Source: Streptomyces sp. NBC_01237
Lineage (GTDB): Bacteria > Actinomycetota > Actinomycetes > Streptomycetales > Streptomycetaceae
NCBI RefSeq assembly: GCF_035917275.1
Contig: NZ_CP108508.1
Location: 4,092,001-4,156,000 of the forward strand
DNA: 64,000 nucleotides
Reading direction: 5' to 3'
This document shows positions 50,773 to 58,745 of the stretch, in pieces (the first letter of the stretch is position 1; each line of letters opens with the position of its first letter). The notes under the pieces were generated by a model. The model saw only the letters and a list, made by a program, of their open reading frames with translations. It was not told the DNA's origin and searched no databases. Made by a program: the position numbers and the translations under genes.

Positions 50773-51570
50773 ATGAGCAGGCTCACCGGATGGAAAGTCC
50801 TCAACGAGGGGCGGGGCACCGACCTCGTGCTCGCCGTCGACTTCGCCACCACGGGTCGTTCCGACTCCAGTTTCACCGACCTCGTCCCCCGGCTCGACCC
50901 GCACCTCGCCGTGTGGGAGACCCGCCAGCCCGACACGGGCGACGGCATGTCCGCGCGGGACTACATCGACCTGTGGGTCCGTGAGGCCGAGGACAGTGGC
51001 CGTACGGTCCGGGCGGTGCTCGGCTACTGCGCGGGCAGCGTCTTCGCCGGTGAGATCGCCGCCCGGGTCGCGGGGTGGCAGGCGCGGCCGCCCCGGTTCG
51101 TGATGTTCGATCCGGAGGTGCCGTCCCCGGCCGGTCTGGACCGGGACTTCGCCGCGATGATGAACCAGTTCGCCTCGGTGCTGTCCGCCGACGAGGTGTC
51201 CGCCGCCCGACAGGCCGCACAGGCTGCGCGGGCGGGCGCCCCGGACTTCGCCGCCTTCGGCGCCGAGCTGGTCCGGATCTTCCGGGAGCAGGCGGGCGCG
51301 GCGTTCGCACGCGAGGAGCTCGACACGGAACTGCTGGAGGAGTTCGCGGCGGTGTTCCGGTCGTTCGTGTCGTATCTGGACGCGGCCCGGCAGATCGAAC
51401 CGGCCGCCGCCTGGCGCACCGCCACCGCGGTGAGTTCCCGGCAGCCGACCGAGGGGGCCCTGCTGGCGGCGCGGACCGTCGAGGTGCCGGTCGACCACGT
51501 GGACATCCTGCGCAGTGCTCGGACGGCGGAGGTCGTCGGCGAGATCGTCGGCAGTTACGCGTCGTCCTGA
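50773..51570 (+). CDS. Alpha/beta-hydrolase with Cys nucleophile, possible aminoacyl shuttle
   Basis: A 265-aa alpha/beta-hydrolase-like thioesterase. The nucleophile elbow reads LGYCAGS, so the nucleophile is Cys86 rather than Ser. A late His lies in VPVDHVDIL. Thioesterase-fold proteins with Cys at this place include SyrC and CmaE, which move an aminoacyl group from a free A-T protein to the T domain of an NRPS (family knowledge). This cluster has exactly that need: two free A-T proteins (Thr and Asn) and two modules without a working A domain. It is third in the P450-ferredoxin operon, 99 bp after the ferredoxin. I assign the shuttle role as inference; a hydrolytic editing role or action on Thr C-beta cannot be excluded. 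Confidence 0.78.
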   Translation: MSRLTGWKVLNEGRGTDLVLAVDFATTGRSDSSFTDLVPRLDPHLAVWETRQPDTGDGMSARDYIDLWVREAEDSGRTVRAVLGYCAGSVFAGEIAARVAGWQARPPRFVMFDPEVPSPAGLDRDFAAMMNQFASVLSADEVSAARQAAQAARAGAPDFAAFGAELVRIFREQAGAAFAREELDTELLEEFAAVFRSFVSYLDAARQIEPAAAWRTATAVSSRQPTEGALLAARTVEVPVDHVDILRSARTAEVVGEIVGSYASS

Positions 51571-51965
51571 CGGGGGCCGTGCGGGTGGGGCGCCTGCGGC
51601 GAGCTTGTCCCCTACCCGCCCCTTCCCGAAACCGGGGCGCCGCCCCGGACCCCGCTCCTCAAACGCCGGAGGGGCTGGGAGTGGGGTCGCCGGGCCCCGC
51701 GCTCGGGGAAAAAGGATGCCCTCAAGCGCCGGGCGGGCTGGGGGTGGCCGGAAGGGCTGGGAGGAAGGGCTGGGGGTGGGGGCGCCGGCCCTGGCGCTCG
51801 GGGAAAGGATGCCCTCAAGCGCCGGGCGGGCCGGGGATGGCCGGAGGGGCTGGGGGTAGGGTCGCCGGCCCCCGGCGCTCGGGAAGGGCTGTCCTCAAAC
51901 GCCGGGCGGGCTGGGTTGGCCGGAGGAGCTGAGGGTGGGGGCGCCGGCCTGGGGTCCGGCTGTCC
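51571..51965. repeat. Repeat-rich gap between convergent genes
   Basis: A 395-bp non-coding region containing five imperfect copies of ctcaarcgccggrcgggctgg-like sequence beginning near 51658, 51721, 51814, 51894 and 51965, the last running into the end of the dehydratase gene. A GC hairpin (CCGGGGCG/CGCCCCGG, 51632-51648) could end the plus-strand P450 operon. Similar elements are common between Streptomyces genes. Confidence 0.75.
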
Positions 51966-52982
51966 TCAAGCGCCGGGCGGGCCGGGGATGGCCGGAGGGG
52001 GTGCCGTGTTCATCGTCCCGTCCATCCGCTCGCGCGGCCGGTTCGCGCCGATGAGGGCGCCGACCGTCATGACGCACCGGTCTCCGTCCCAGGTCTCCCC
52101 GGACACGAAGACGTTGTCGGCCATCAGCCGGTCGATCCGGGCCACATGGCGCAGTACGGCACCCGGCCGTACCTCCCCGGCGAAGCGGCAGTCACGGAAG
52201 GCGGCGGCGACCTGTACGCCTTCGGTGGTGCCGCTGGACAGCCACAGGAGCACGGAGGACTGTCCGAAGGACTCCAGCATCAGCGCCCTGGGGTACATGT
52301 ACCGCGACAGCGGGAGCCCGTCCGCCATCGACCGGTAGCAGGGCTCGGAGCCGGAGACGGCCTTCACGGTCGTGATCTCCCGGCCGGGGTCGAAGGATTC
52401 CACCCGGTCCACCAGGAGCATGGGGTGCCGTACCGGCAGCCGGTCCAGGATCGCGGTGTAGTCCGGTCCGTACGCGGTCGCGGGCGGGAGGGGCGGCGCG
52501 CCCGCGGGGGCGAGTGGCCCGCCGGCCGGGGCGGTGTTCCGGTCGCCGAGCACCACCTTCGCGGCCACGACCGGGGTACCGTCCTGCCGCACCCCGCCGG
52601 CGGTGACCCGCCATCGCCCGCCGTCGTCCTTCCTCGCCGTGACGTCCAGCCGGATCTCGTCACCGCCGCGCATGGGCGCCAGCCACCGGCCGGAGGCGAC
52701 CTCCAGCAGGTTCAGCGGCTCGTCGCCGCCCACCAGGGTGGACAGCGCCTGCCGGAGCGCTTCGAGCACGAACACGGCGGGCAGCAGCGTGAGTCCGGGG
52801 AAGTGCCCCTCCATGTACGGGTCGTCGGCGCTGACCGTCTTGAACGCGCGGAACCGGAGGTCCGGTCCGCCCGCGTCCGGCTCCAGCCGGTCGACCGCGC
52901 ACAACGGGGTCGCGAACGTGCGCCGCGCCTCTGCCCGCGCCTCTGCCGGCTCCCCGGTCCGGGTCGGAATGCCGCCGGTCAC
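51966..52982 (-). CDS. Double hot-dog dehydratase (second PKS unit)
   Basis: A 338-aa fusion of two hot-dog domains. The N-terminal half has MEGHFPGLTLLPAVFVLEAL (about 56-75), matching the FabA/FabZ-like loop; the C-terminal half has LPVRHPMLLVDRVESF (about 186-201), the FabZ His motif. It thus joins in one chain the two activities that are separate proteins at 5360-6270. GTG 52982 overlaps the stop of the DsrE-like gene before it (GTGA). The final residues are encoded within the intergenic repeat element (51965), so the C-terminus may have been altered by it. Probable role: dehydration in the second type II PKS unit. Confidence 0.85.
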   Translation of the reverse strand: MTGGIPTRTGEPAEARAEARRTFATPLCAVDRLEPDAGGPDLRFRAFKTVSADDPYMEGHFPGLTLLPAVFVLEALRQALSTLVGGDEPLNLLEVASGRWLAPMRGGDEIRLDVTARKDDGGRWRVTAGGVRQDGTPVVAAKVVLGDRNTAPAGGPLAPAGAPPLPPATAYGPDYTAILDRLPVRHPMLLVDRVESFDPGREITTVKAVSGSEPCYRSMADGLPLSRYMYPRALMLESFGQSSVLLWLSSGTTEGVQVAAAFRDCRFAGEVRPGAVLRHVARIDRLMADNVFVSGETWDGDRCVMTVGALIGANRPRERMDGTMNTAPPPAIPGPPGA

Positions 52983-53392
52983 ACGAACCACACCTGGTCG
53001 TACTCCGGCCAGCGGAGCGCCAGTTCGGCCGGGGCGAGAGTGGTGACACCCGGCACCAGCTGCTCCGGGGTGACGCCGAGTCCGTCCAGGGCGCTCTCGT
53101 CCACGAAGACGCTGAACCCCTCGGCGAGCAGGTCCCGCACGGCACCCCGGTAGTCGGGCAGCGTGTCCAGCACCGTCGAGCCGATCCGTACGGCCGGTAC
53201 GTAGTCGTCCTCCTCGACGGCCATCGTCACCGTCGCCCCGCGCAGCGCCAGATCCACCTGCTCGAACTGGCCGTGCAGGTCGAGCAGTCCGTACAGCGGG
53301 TGGAAGAACTGCACCTCCACGGCGCCCCGGTAGGCGCGGTCGAGCACGCAGAGCACCCGCTGACGCGGCCGTTCCTGTGAGGTGGTGGTCAT
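52979..53392 (-). CDS. DsrE/DsrH-like small protein 3
   Basis: A 137-aa protein. Its predicted alternation of strands and helices (RVLCVLDRAY, ATVTMAVEEDD, LAEGFSVFVDESAL) and its small size resemble the DsrE/TusBCD fold. The segment FSVFVDESALDGLGVTPEQLVPGV is typical of the family's end region. No Cys lies at the sulfur-carrying position. ATG 53392 shares one base with the stop of the DsrE-like gene before it (TGATG) and it overlaps the dehydratase by GTGA. Function unknown; probably a complex with the two other DsrE-like proteins. Confidence 0.6.
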   Translation of the reverse strand: MTTTSQERPRQRVLCVLDRAYRGAVEVQFFHPLYGLLDLHGQFEQVDLALRGATVTMAVEEDDYVPAVRIGSTVLDTLPDYRGAVRDLLAEGFSVFVDESALDGLGVTPEQLVPGVTTLAPAELALRWPEYDQVWFV

Positions 53393-53805
53393 CAGGCTCC
53401 CCCGAGGTAGAGCGTCTGCCTGGCCGCGGCCATGGTCCCGGCCAGCCGGAGCGGCGAGCGGTGCCGCACCTGCGGGATGTGGTGGGTCGCGCCGCGCTCC
53501 TCGGCGCACGCGGTGCAGGTGATCCAGCCGAAGCGGCCACCGCTGTCGGCCGTCAGCCGCGCCACGATCGCCGACGACGAGGGGTAATGCCCCTCCGGGT
53601 CACGGGTGTTGGGCAGCTTGGTGTCACCGAACGTGTTCTGGGTGAGCATGTTGGCGTAACCGCACGCCCAGATCCGTACCGAGCCGCCGTTGTCGAGCAC
53701 CGCGTGCGAGAGCCGCAGCGCGGAGGTCACCACATCGCTGGAGTGCGGGGCCGCCGTCAGGATGAGCAGCAGGTCCCACATCCGGCGCTTCATGGGGGTA
53801 CCCAT
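53392..53805 (-). CDS. DsrE-like small protein 2 (with Cys motif)
   Basis: A 137-aa DsrE-family protein: opening strand DLLLILTAAPHSSDVVTSALRLSHAVLDNG (about 10-39) is the family's nucleotide-sized cleft pattern, then VRIWACGYAN with one Cys, then CTACAEERG with two. It is the only one of the three that has conserved-looking cysteines. TGATG overlap with the gene before (start ATG 53805; GTG 53814 also in frame). Sulfur-relay proteins of this fold pass persulfides between partners, but no sulfur chemistry is expected in the predicted product, so the role is open. Confidence 0.7.
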   Translation of the reverse strand: MGTPMKRRMWDLLLILTAAPHSSDVVTSALRLSHAVLDNGGSVRIWACGYANMLTQNTFGDTKLPNTRDPEGHYPSSSAIVARLTADSGGRFGWITCTACAEERGATHHIPQVRHRSPLRLAGTMAAARQTLYLGGA

Positions 53806-54167
53806 CAGTGCCACACACCTCTGCAGTCGTCCTCGGCCAGCGCCGCCGCGACGGTCTCCATCCCGGCGAGTCTCACGTGCGGCGACAGCGTCATGGCGCC
53901 GAGCGCGCGCTGCGCCGCCGAGAAGTCGTCCACGAGGATCTCGACCCCGGCCCCGGCGAGGCGCTCGATCTCCGACACCTCGGTGCCCACGGCGCTCAGC
54001 ACACCGTCCTCGACGAGATAGACCCGTACCCGGTGTCCGGCTCCGGCGAGCGCCGCGGCGTCCAGGAGAAAGGTGCCCGCGTTGGGGCCCGCCCAGTTCC
54101 CCTTGCTCTCGATCAGGAAATAGGAGGCGGCACCCCCGCCGGTGTCCGGTGAACCGGCCGGCCGCAC
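53805..54167 (-). CDS. DsrE-like small protein 1
   Basis: About 120 aa. It has FLIESKGNWAGPNAGTFLLDAAALAGAGHRVRVYLVEDGV (about 12-51) followed by VEILVDDFSAAQRAL, matching the DsrE/DsrF layout of two Rossmann-like strands flanking a helix. The only Cys is next to the C-terminus. Start is uncertain: GTG 54167 or TTG 54176, the latter overlapping the ACP stop. Being between an ACP and a dehydratase in one tight operon, it likely acts on, or holds, ACP-bound chains together with its two siblings (inference). Confidence 0.65.
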   Translation of the reverse strand: MRPAGSPDTGGGAASYFLIESKGNWAGPNAGTFLLDAAALAGAGHRVRVYLVEDGVLSAVGTEVSEIERLAGAGVEILVDDFSAAQRALGAMTLSPHVRLAGMETVAAALAEDDCRGVWH

Positions 54168-54172
54168 GGCCG

Positions 54173-54424
54173 TCAACCGCCCAGCTTCCGGCTGAGCAGG
54201 TCGCGGATGTCGGGAAACGTGCGGAGCTCGACCAGCTCCTCCTCGGGAATCCTGATCCCGTAACGCTGTTCCAGGGTGACCGCGAGTTCCAGTGCCACCA
54301 CCGAGTCGACCCCCAGCTCCTCGATGAAGAGCGCGTCGTCGGTCAGCGCCGAGGATTCGACATCCAGGGTGTCCGCCACCAGCTCCCGGAGTTCCGACGT
54401 ATTCAGCGTGATTTCGGCACTCAC
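54173..54424 (-). CDS. Acyl carrier protein (second PKS unit)
   Basis: An 83-aa ACP with the attachment motif GVDSVVALELAVTLEQ (Ser about 42). GTG 54424 has AAAGGGA 5 bp upstream, which decides the start over ATG 54451. It is the first gene of the minus-strand operon ACP, three DsrE-like genes, dehydratase, and is divergent from the KS/KS-like pair. This ACP is therefore probably the carrier for the second type II PKS unit. Confidence 0.88.
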   Translation of the reverse strand: MSAEITLNTSELRELVADTLDVESSALTDDALFIEELGVDSVVALELAVTLEQRYGIRIPEEELVELRTFPDIRDLLSRKLGG

Positions 54425-54661
54425 CGGATTCCCTTTCCTTTGGCCATTCATTCGGCTTCACACCATTCCGGTTCTCATCTTTCCGGACGGTACCCAGCCG
54501 CGTCGATCGCCGCCGATGGTATTGCAGGGGCCTTACGGCCGAGGAGACGCGCACAGGAATACTGCAGGTACTTGCAGGCGCGACGGCCGCGGCTCTTTAC
54601 CGAAGGCACTCTGGTCGTATCGAGAATTGTTTTCTACGGTCCACAGGAGTGAGGTGCGCCG
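54425..54661. promoter_or_regulatory. Divergent control region of the second PKS unit
   Basis: A 237-bp region between the minus-strand ACP operon and the plus-strand KS pair. It has a direct repeat, TACTGCAGG (54560-54568) and TACTTGCAGG (54569-54578), that could be an operator. AT-rich stretch near 54625-54645 may hold the plus-strand promoter. No certain -35/-10 assignment. Confidence 0.45.
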
Positions 54662-55825
54662 GTGACGGTCGTGGTCACGGGGCTGGGAGCGGTGACCTGC
54701 TTCGGCGCCGGAGTCGACGCGCTGTGGGACGGTCTGCTGCGTGCCGACCGGCTGCCGGTGCCCGCGCCGGACGCCTGCGGGCTGCCGGAGCCCCCTCCCC
54801 TGTACGCGGCCGATCCGGACCCGTCGGCGCCGGGGTTCCCGCCCACCCACGGCGAAGGGGCCGGGCGCACCGGCGCGCTGCTGCTCTCGGCGGTCGCGGA
54901 GGCGGTCGCCGAGGCCGGGCTGACGGACGAGGACCTGCTCGACGCGGGACTGACCGTCGGCACGTCGCTCGGTGACATCGACCTGGCGGAGGGGCCCGCG
55001 GCGCCCGGCCGGCCGCCCGCCACCCACCGGGTGGCCGCCGTGGTCGCCGGCCGGTTCGGGATCGGCGGGCCCGGCCACACCCTGTCCACCGCCTGCTCCG
55101 CCGGGACGTACGCGGTGGGCTGGGCCGCCGAGCTGATCGAGACCGGGCAGGCCGATGTCGTCATCGCCTGCGGCGGCGACGCCTTCTCACGGGTCGCGGT
55201 CGGCACACTGCACCGGTTCGGGCTGCTGGACCCGCTGTGCTGCCGCCCCTTCGACACCGGCCGTGCGGGCATGGTCACCGGCGAGGGCGCGGCGGCCGTG
55301 GTGCTGGAGTCGGCCGCGTCCGCCCGGCGCCGGGGCGTGAGCGCGCAGGCGGTGCTCGCCGGGCAGGGCTGGAGCTGCGACGCCCACCACCCGATGGCCC
55401 CGGAGCCGTCCGGCGAGCAGCTGGGCCGCGCGGTCGCCGGGGCCCTCGCCACCACCTCCGGGCCCCCCGGTGCCGTGGTGCTGCACCGGGCCGGGGTGGC
55501 GCTCAACGACTCCGTGGAGAGCATCGCGGTCAGCGGGGCCGTGACGGCCGCGGGCGGCGACGCCGCCGAGGTCGCCGGGTACGCGCCGAAGGCGGTGATG
55601 GGCCACACCGCGGGCGCCGCGGGCGTCTTCGGCTGCGTGATAGCGGCCCGCATCCTGCGGCACGGCCTGGTTCCGCCGAACGCCCATGTGGAGAGTGTCG
55701 ATCCCGCCTGCCCGATGGCTGTGCCCCTGGGCGGGCCGGTCCCTCTGTCCCGGCCGTCGGTGCTGGTGAGCGGCACCGGTTTCGGCGGCAACAACGCGGT
55801 GCTCGCCTGGGAGGCCACCGGATGA
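54662..55825 (+). CDS. Beta-ketoacyl-ACP synthase (second PKS unit)
   Basis: A 387-aa ketosynthase. Catalytic Cys in STACSAGTYA, Lys/His block KAVMGHTAGAAG, and ending FGGNNAVLAW. The first His block reads HRAGVALND instead of HGTGTxxND, keeping the His but losing the Gly-Thr-Gly-Thr stretch. GTG 54662. It overlaps the Cys-less KS downstream by ATGA, marking a KS/CLF heterodimer. It is divergent from an ACP, dehydratase and the DsrE-like genes, so these probably form one separate chain-building unit. Confidence 0.88.
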   Translation: MTVVVTGLGAVTCFGAGVDALWDGLLRADRLPVPAPDACGLPEPPPLYAADPDPSAPGFPPTHGEGAGRTGALLLSAVAEAVAEAGLTDEDLLDAGLTVGTSLGDIDLAEGPAAPGRPPATHRVAAVVAGRFGIGGPGHTLSTACSAGTYAVGWAAELIETGQADVVIACGGDAFSRVAVGTLHRFGLLDPLCCRPFDTGRAGMVTGEGAAAVVLESAASARRRGVSAQAVLAGQGWSCDAHHPMAPEPSGEQLGRAVAGALATTSGPPGAVVLHRAGVALNDSVESIAVSGAVTAAGGDAAEVAGYAPKAVMGHTAGAAGVFGCVIAARILRHGLVPPNAHVESVDPACPMAVPLGGPVPLSRPSVLVSGTGFGGNNAVLAWEATG

Positions 55826-56835
55826 ACATCCTGATCACGGGCACCGGCGCGGTCGCGCAGGAGCCCCGGGCGGCCGGGGAGCCGGGGGACGCGGCCTGGT
55901 TCGACCCGGCCGCGCATCTCGGCCGGCGCGGGTGGAAGTACCACAGCCCGGCCACCCGCTATCTGCTCGCGGCCGGACACCTGGCGCTCGGCAGACGCCA
56001 TGACGACCCGCCCCTCACCGGCGGGCCGAGCAGCCGCCTCGGTGTGGTCACCGGCACCCAGTACGCGATCGACCGCGCGCACCGGCGGATGGACGACGTC
56101 CTGCGCACCGAGGGCGTCCGGGGCATCAGCCCGGCCGAGGTGCCCGCGTTCTCGATGAGCACCCCCGGCAGCCAGCTCGCCATCACGGTGGGCGCCCGCG
56201 CCTTCTCGGTCACGCTGACCAACCCCGTCACCGCGGGCCTGGAGGCGGTGCACTTCGCGATGACCGCGCTGCGTACCGGCCGTGCCGACCGGGTGGTGGC
56301 CGCGGCGACCGACCGGGCGCCCGACGGGGACGGTGCGGGGTGCGGCGGTGGTCAGTACGACGGCGCCGCCGCCGTCGTCCTGTCGGCACCGGACCCGGCC
56401 GGCCGGACCGGCGCGCTCGCCACGCTCACCGGCGGGCTCTCCCGGTTCGTCGCCCCGGGCGCCGACGGCGCCCGGGACCCGGCGGCGCTCGCGGCGGCCG
56501 GACGGCGGATCGCCGCCCTGGCCGACGGCGCGAACGGCCTGCGGCTCGTCGTCAGCGGTCCGGCCGGTGCCGCACCCTTCGGCCGCGCGGTCCGCGACGC
56601 CGTCGCGGCGGCGCTCGGCGCCGGGGGAGGCTCGCTGCGCGACCCCGCCGAGGCGATGGCCGAGGCCCGGCACTGCGCGGTGTCCGGCCTGCTGGAACTG
56701 ATCGCCCTGGCCCGTGCGGCGGAGCCCGCGCTGCTGGTGTCCGTATCGGAATCCGGCCATCTCACCGCCATAGCACTTACCGGCCCCGCCCGACCCGGAT
56801 TTCACAGAACCACCGAAAAGCGCATATCTATATAA
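55822..56835 (+). CDS. Cys-less ketosynthase-like protein (CLF-type, second PKS unit)
   Basis: A 337-aa thiolase-fold protein. The active-site region reads TLTNPVTAGLEAV, with Pro in place of Cys, as in the CLF-like protein at 7741-8694 (CNGPTSGLDAV). Both His blocks are missing. It should be the non-catalytic partner of the KS at 54662-55825 and set chain length or shape the pocket. ATG 55822 is inside the KS stop (ATGA). Confidence 0.83.
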   Translation: MNILITGTGAVAQEPRAAGEPGDAAWFDPAAHLGRRGWKYHSPATRYLLAAGHLALGRRHDDPPLTGGPSSRLGVVTGTQYAIDRAHRRMDDVLRTEGVRGISPAEVPAFSMSTPGSQLAITVGARAFSVTLTNPVTAGLEAVHFAMTALRTGRADRVVAAATDRAPDGDGAGCGGGQYDGAAAVVLSAPDPAGRTGALATLTGGLSRFVAPGADGARDPAALAAAGRRIAALADGANGLRLVVSGPAGAAPFGRAVRDAVAAALGAGGGSLRDPAEAMAEARHCAVSGLLELIALARAAEPALLVSVSESGHLTAIALTGPARPGFHRTTEKRISI

Positions 56836-56849
56836 GGGGGGAGAAAACT

Positions 56850-56885
56850 TTGACCCCCAATGACGGCTCGGATATTGTGCCCGCA
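56850..56885 (+). promoter_or_regulatory. Promoter with TTGACC / TATTGT, leaderless start
   Basis: A -35-like TTGACC (56850-56855), a 17-bp spacer and a -10-like TATTGT (56873-56878) are followed seven bases later by the ATG of the membrane protein (56885). The expected transcription start thus falls on the start codon, and no ribosome site lies upstream, which suggests a leaderless mRNA. Confidence 0.65.
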
Positions 56886-57847
56886 TGACAGTAATGGCGG
56901 CGCAACCGACCTCACGATTGCTCAAGATACGCAGAATCTGCGGCTATGGCACCGCCATTGCGGTTATGCCGTACATGCTGATCAAAATCGCCTGGGCGTT
57001 CGGCCTCTTCCTTCCGACCGAGGAAATGGGCGAAGCCGATTGGCGCGCCATCAATGCGACCACCGCGGTTCTCGCCGCGGTGGGCATTCTGCTGGCGATG
57101 GCGTTCATCCGGCCCTGGGGCGAACGGCTCCCCTCCTGGCTGATCATCCTGCCCGTCTGGGTGGGCACCGGGCTGCTCGTCCCCATGCTGGTGCTGGCCC
57201 CGGTGCTCGGCCCGGCCGCCATGTCCCGCGACGAACAGGCGGACTCCTCCACCGACTTCTGGGTCTACGAGCAGGTCTTCGTCATGATCTCGCTGGTCGG
57301 CGTCGGCATCGGCCTGCCGCTCGCCCTGGCGGGCTACGCCAGGAGCCGGTGGCCGGAGGCGCTGGGCGGGCCGACCGACCACGCGGACACCCCGGGAAAC
57401 AGCCGGGAGTTGCAGACCACCGCGGCCCGGCTGCTCGCGGTGGGCTGCGCCGGGCTCGGCGCCGTCAAGCTGTTCTGGGCGCTCGGCGGCACCCTCGGCC
57501 TCGACCCGGTCAAGCTGGTGCACCGTGACATGTGGTGGCACCTGCTGTCGGCGAGCACCGGCGTCTGGGCCTTCGTGGGGGCCTGGGGCATCCTGGTGCT
57601 GACCGACCGCCGGGGATCGCGGAGGTTCCTGCCGCCCATGGCGGCGGCCTGGATCGCGTCCGGCATGCTCTTCTCGTACAGCGTCTACAGCCTTCTCACG
57701 AGCGTCGGCACGAAGCGCCCCTCACCCGAGTACGAACTGTCGCTCCTGCTGGCCGGACAGGCCGGCACCGTCCTGGGAGTGACCATGGGCATGGTCCTCC
57801 TGCTGGTCCTGCACGACCGCAGGCGCGCTCTGCGCGAGGCGGCCTGA
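56885..57847 (+). CDS. Integral membrane protein, unknown function
   Basis: A 320-aa protein with about eight hydrophobic helices (near residues 18-40, 55-75, 85-110, 130-155, 180-200, 222-245, 255-280 and 290-312). I recognise no catalytic motif and no transporter signature. It is probably transcribed from its own promoter (56850-56885) as a leaderless message and ends before a hairpin shared with the convergent thioesterase gene. Possibly a membrane-bound function linked to export or regulation, but nothing in the sequence decides this. Confidence 0.75.
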   Translation: MTVMAAQPTSRLLKIRRICGYGTAIAVMPYMLIKIAWAFGLFLPTEEMGEADWRAINATTAVLAAVGILLAMAFIRPWGERLPSWLIILPVWVGTGLLVPMLVLAPVLGPAAMSRDEQADSSTDFWVYEQVFVMISLVGVGIGLPLALAGYARSRWPEALGGPTDHADTPGNSRELQTTAARLLAVGCAGLGAVKLFWALGGTLGLDPVKLVHRDMWWHLLSASTGVWAFVGAWGILVLTDRRGSRRFLPPMAAAWIASGMLFSYSVYSLLTSVGTKRPSPEYELSLLLAGQAGTVLGVTMGMVLLLVLHDRRRALREAA

Positions 57848-57864
57848 ACCGCACCCGCGACCCG

Positions 57865-57907
57865 GTGAGGAACGCCGCGCCGACCTCGTCGACGCGGCGT
57901 TCCTCAC
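57865..57907. terminator. Bidirectional terminator hairpin
   Basis: Arms 57865-57879 and 57893-57907 form a perfect 15-bp stem with a 13-nt loop. It lies just after the membrane protein stop and before the convergent thioesterase gene's end, so it can serve both. Confidence 0.75.
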
Positions 57908-57960
57908 TGCTGATGACTGCCCGGCACGCGGGAAGGGACCGCGGTGTGCCGGGCAGCCCT

Positions 57961-58722
57961 TCAACGCCCCGCGTCCGGGGCGGCTTCGGTGCACCACCGC
58001 GGCAGAGCGGCCCATACGTCCGCCTCGTAGAAGTGCCCGCCCGGCAGCTCCAGCGCCTCGAAGCCGCCGTCCGCCAGGGACTTCCAGTCCCGCTCCACCT
58101 CGCTGAAGGCGCCGGTGTCCTCGGTGCCGTAGAGGACCCGCAGCGGCGCCGTCGCCCGGGTGCCCGGCACGAAGCGGTAGGACTCCGTGACCTCCAGGTC
58201 CGCACGGAGCAGTTCCACCGCGAGTTTGCGCAGCTCCGGTTCGTCGGCGACCACCGCGCTCATCTGCCCGAACTCGCGCATCCAGGTGACGAGCGCGTCG
58301 TCGCTGTCGGCCGAGCGGGGCACATCGGTGCGCGACTCCCTCCTGTGCGGGGCCACCCCGCCGGAGACGACGAGCGCCGAGGGCGGGGTGACGCCGAGGC
58401 GGTCGAGCTGTGCCGCTGTCTCGAACGCCACCCAGGACCCCATGCTGTGGCCGAACAGGGTGTAGGGCCGGTCCACGAGACCCCGGACCGCGTGCACCAC
58501 GTCGTCGCGCAGGGCGACCCAGTCACGGGCGAACGGCGTGTTGAAGCGTGCCTCCCGGCCCGGATAGCAGACGAGCGCCAACTCCACGTCGTCCGGCACG
58601 GTTTCGGCCCACCGCCGGAACGGGGCGGTGCCTCCGCCGCAGTAACTCAGGCACACCAGCACCCGGCCGGCCCTCGGGCGCGGCCTGGGCCGGTATACCG
58701 CGGCGCGGGAACCCGTCCGCAT
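57961..58722 (-). CDS. Type II thioesterase (second copy)
   Basis: A 253-aa thioesterase. It has CLSYCGGGTAPFRRW (about 25-39), the nucleophile elbow FGHSMGSWVAFE (Ser about 93), an Asp in VLYGTEDTGAF and a late His in LPGGHFYEADV. ATG 58722 has AGAGG 6 bp before it. It is divergent in sequence from the copy at 23538-24239. With two type II thioesterases, one may edit NRPS T domains and the other the cinnamoyl ACPs or stand-alone A-T proteins (inference). Probably co-transcribed with the MbtH-like gene upstream. Confidence 0.92.
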   Translation of the reverse strand: MRTGSRAAVYRPRPRPRAGRVLVCLSYCGGGTAPFRRWAETVPDDVELALVCYPGREARFNTPFARDWVALRDDVVHAVRGLVDRPYTLFGHSMGSWVAFETAAQLDRLGVTPPSALVVSGGVAPHRRESRTDVPRSADSDDALVTWMREFGQMSAVVADEPELRKLAVELLRADLEVTESYRFVPGTRATAPLRVLYGTEDTGAFSEVERDWKSLADGGFEALELPGGHFYEADVWAALPRWCTEAAPDAGR

Positions 58723-58745
58723 GGTCGTCCTCTCCGGCCGCCGGA

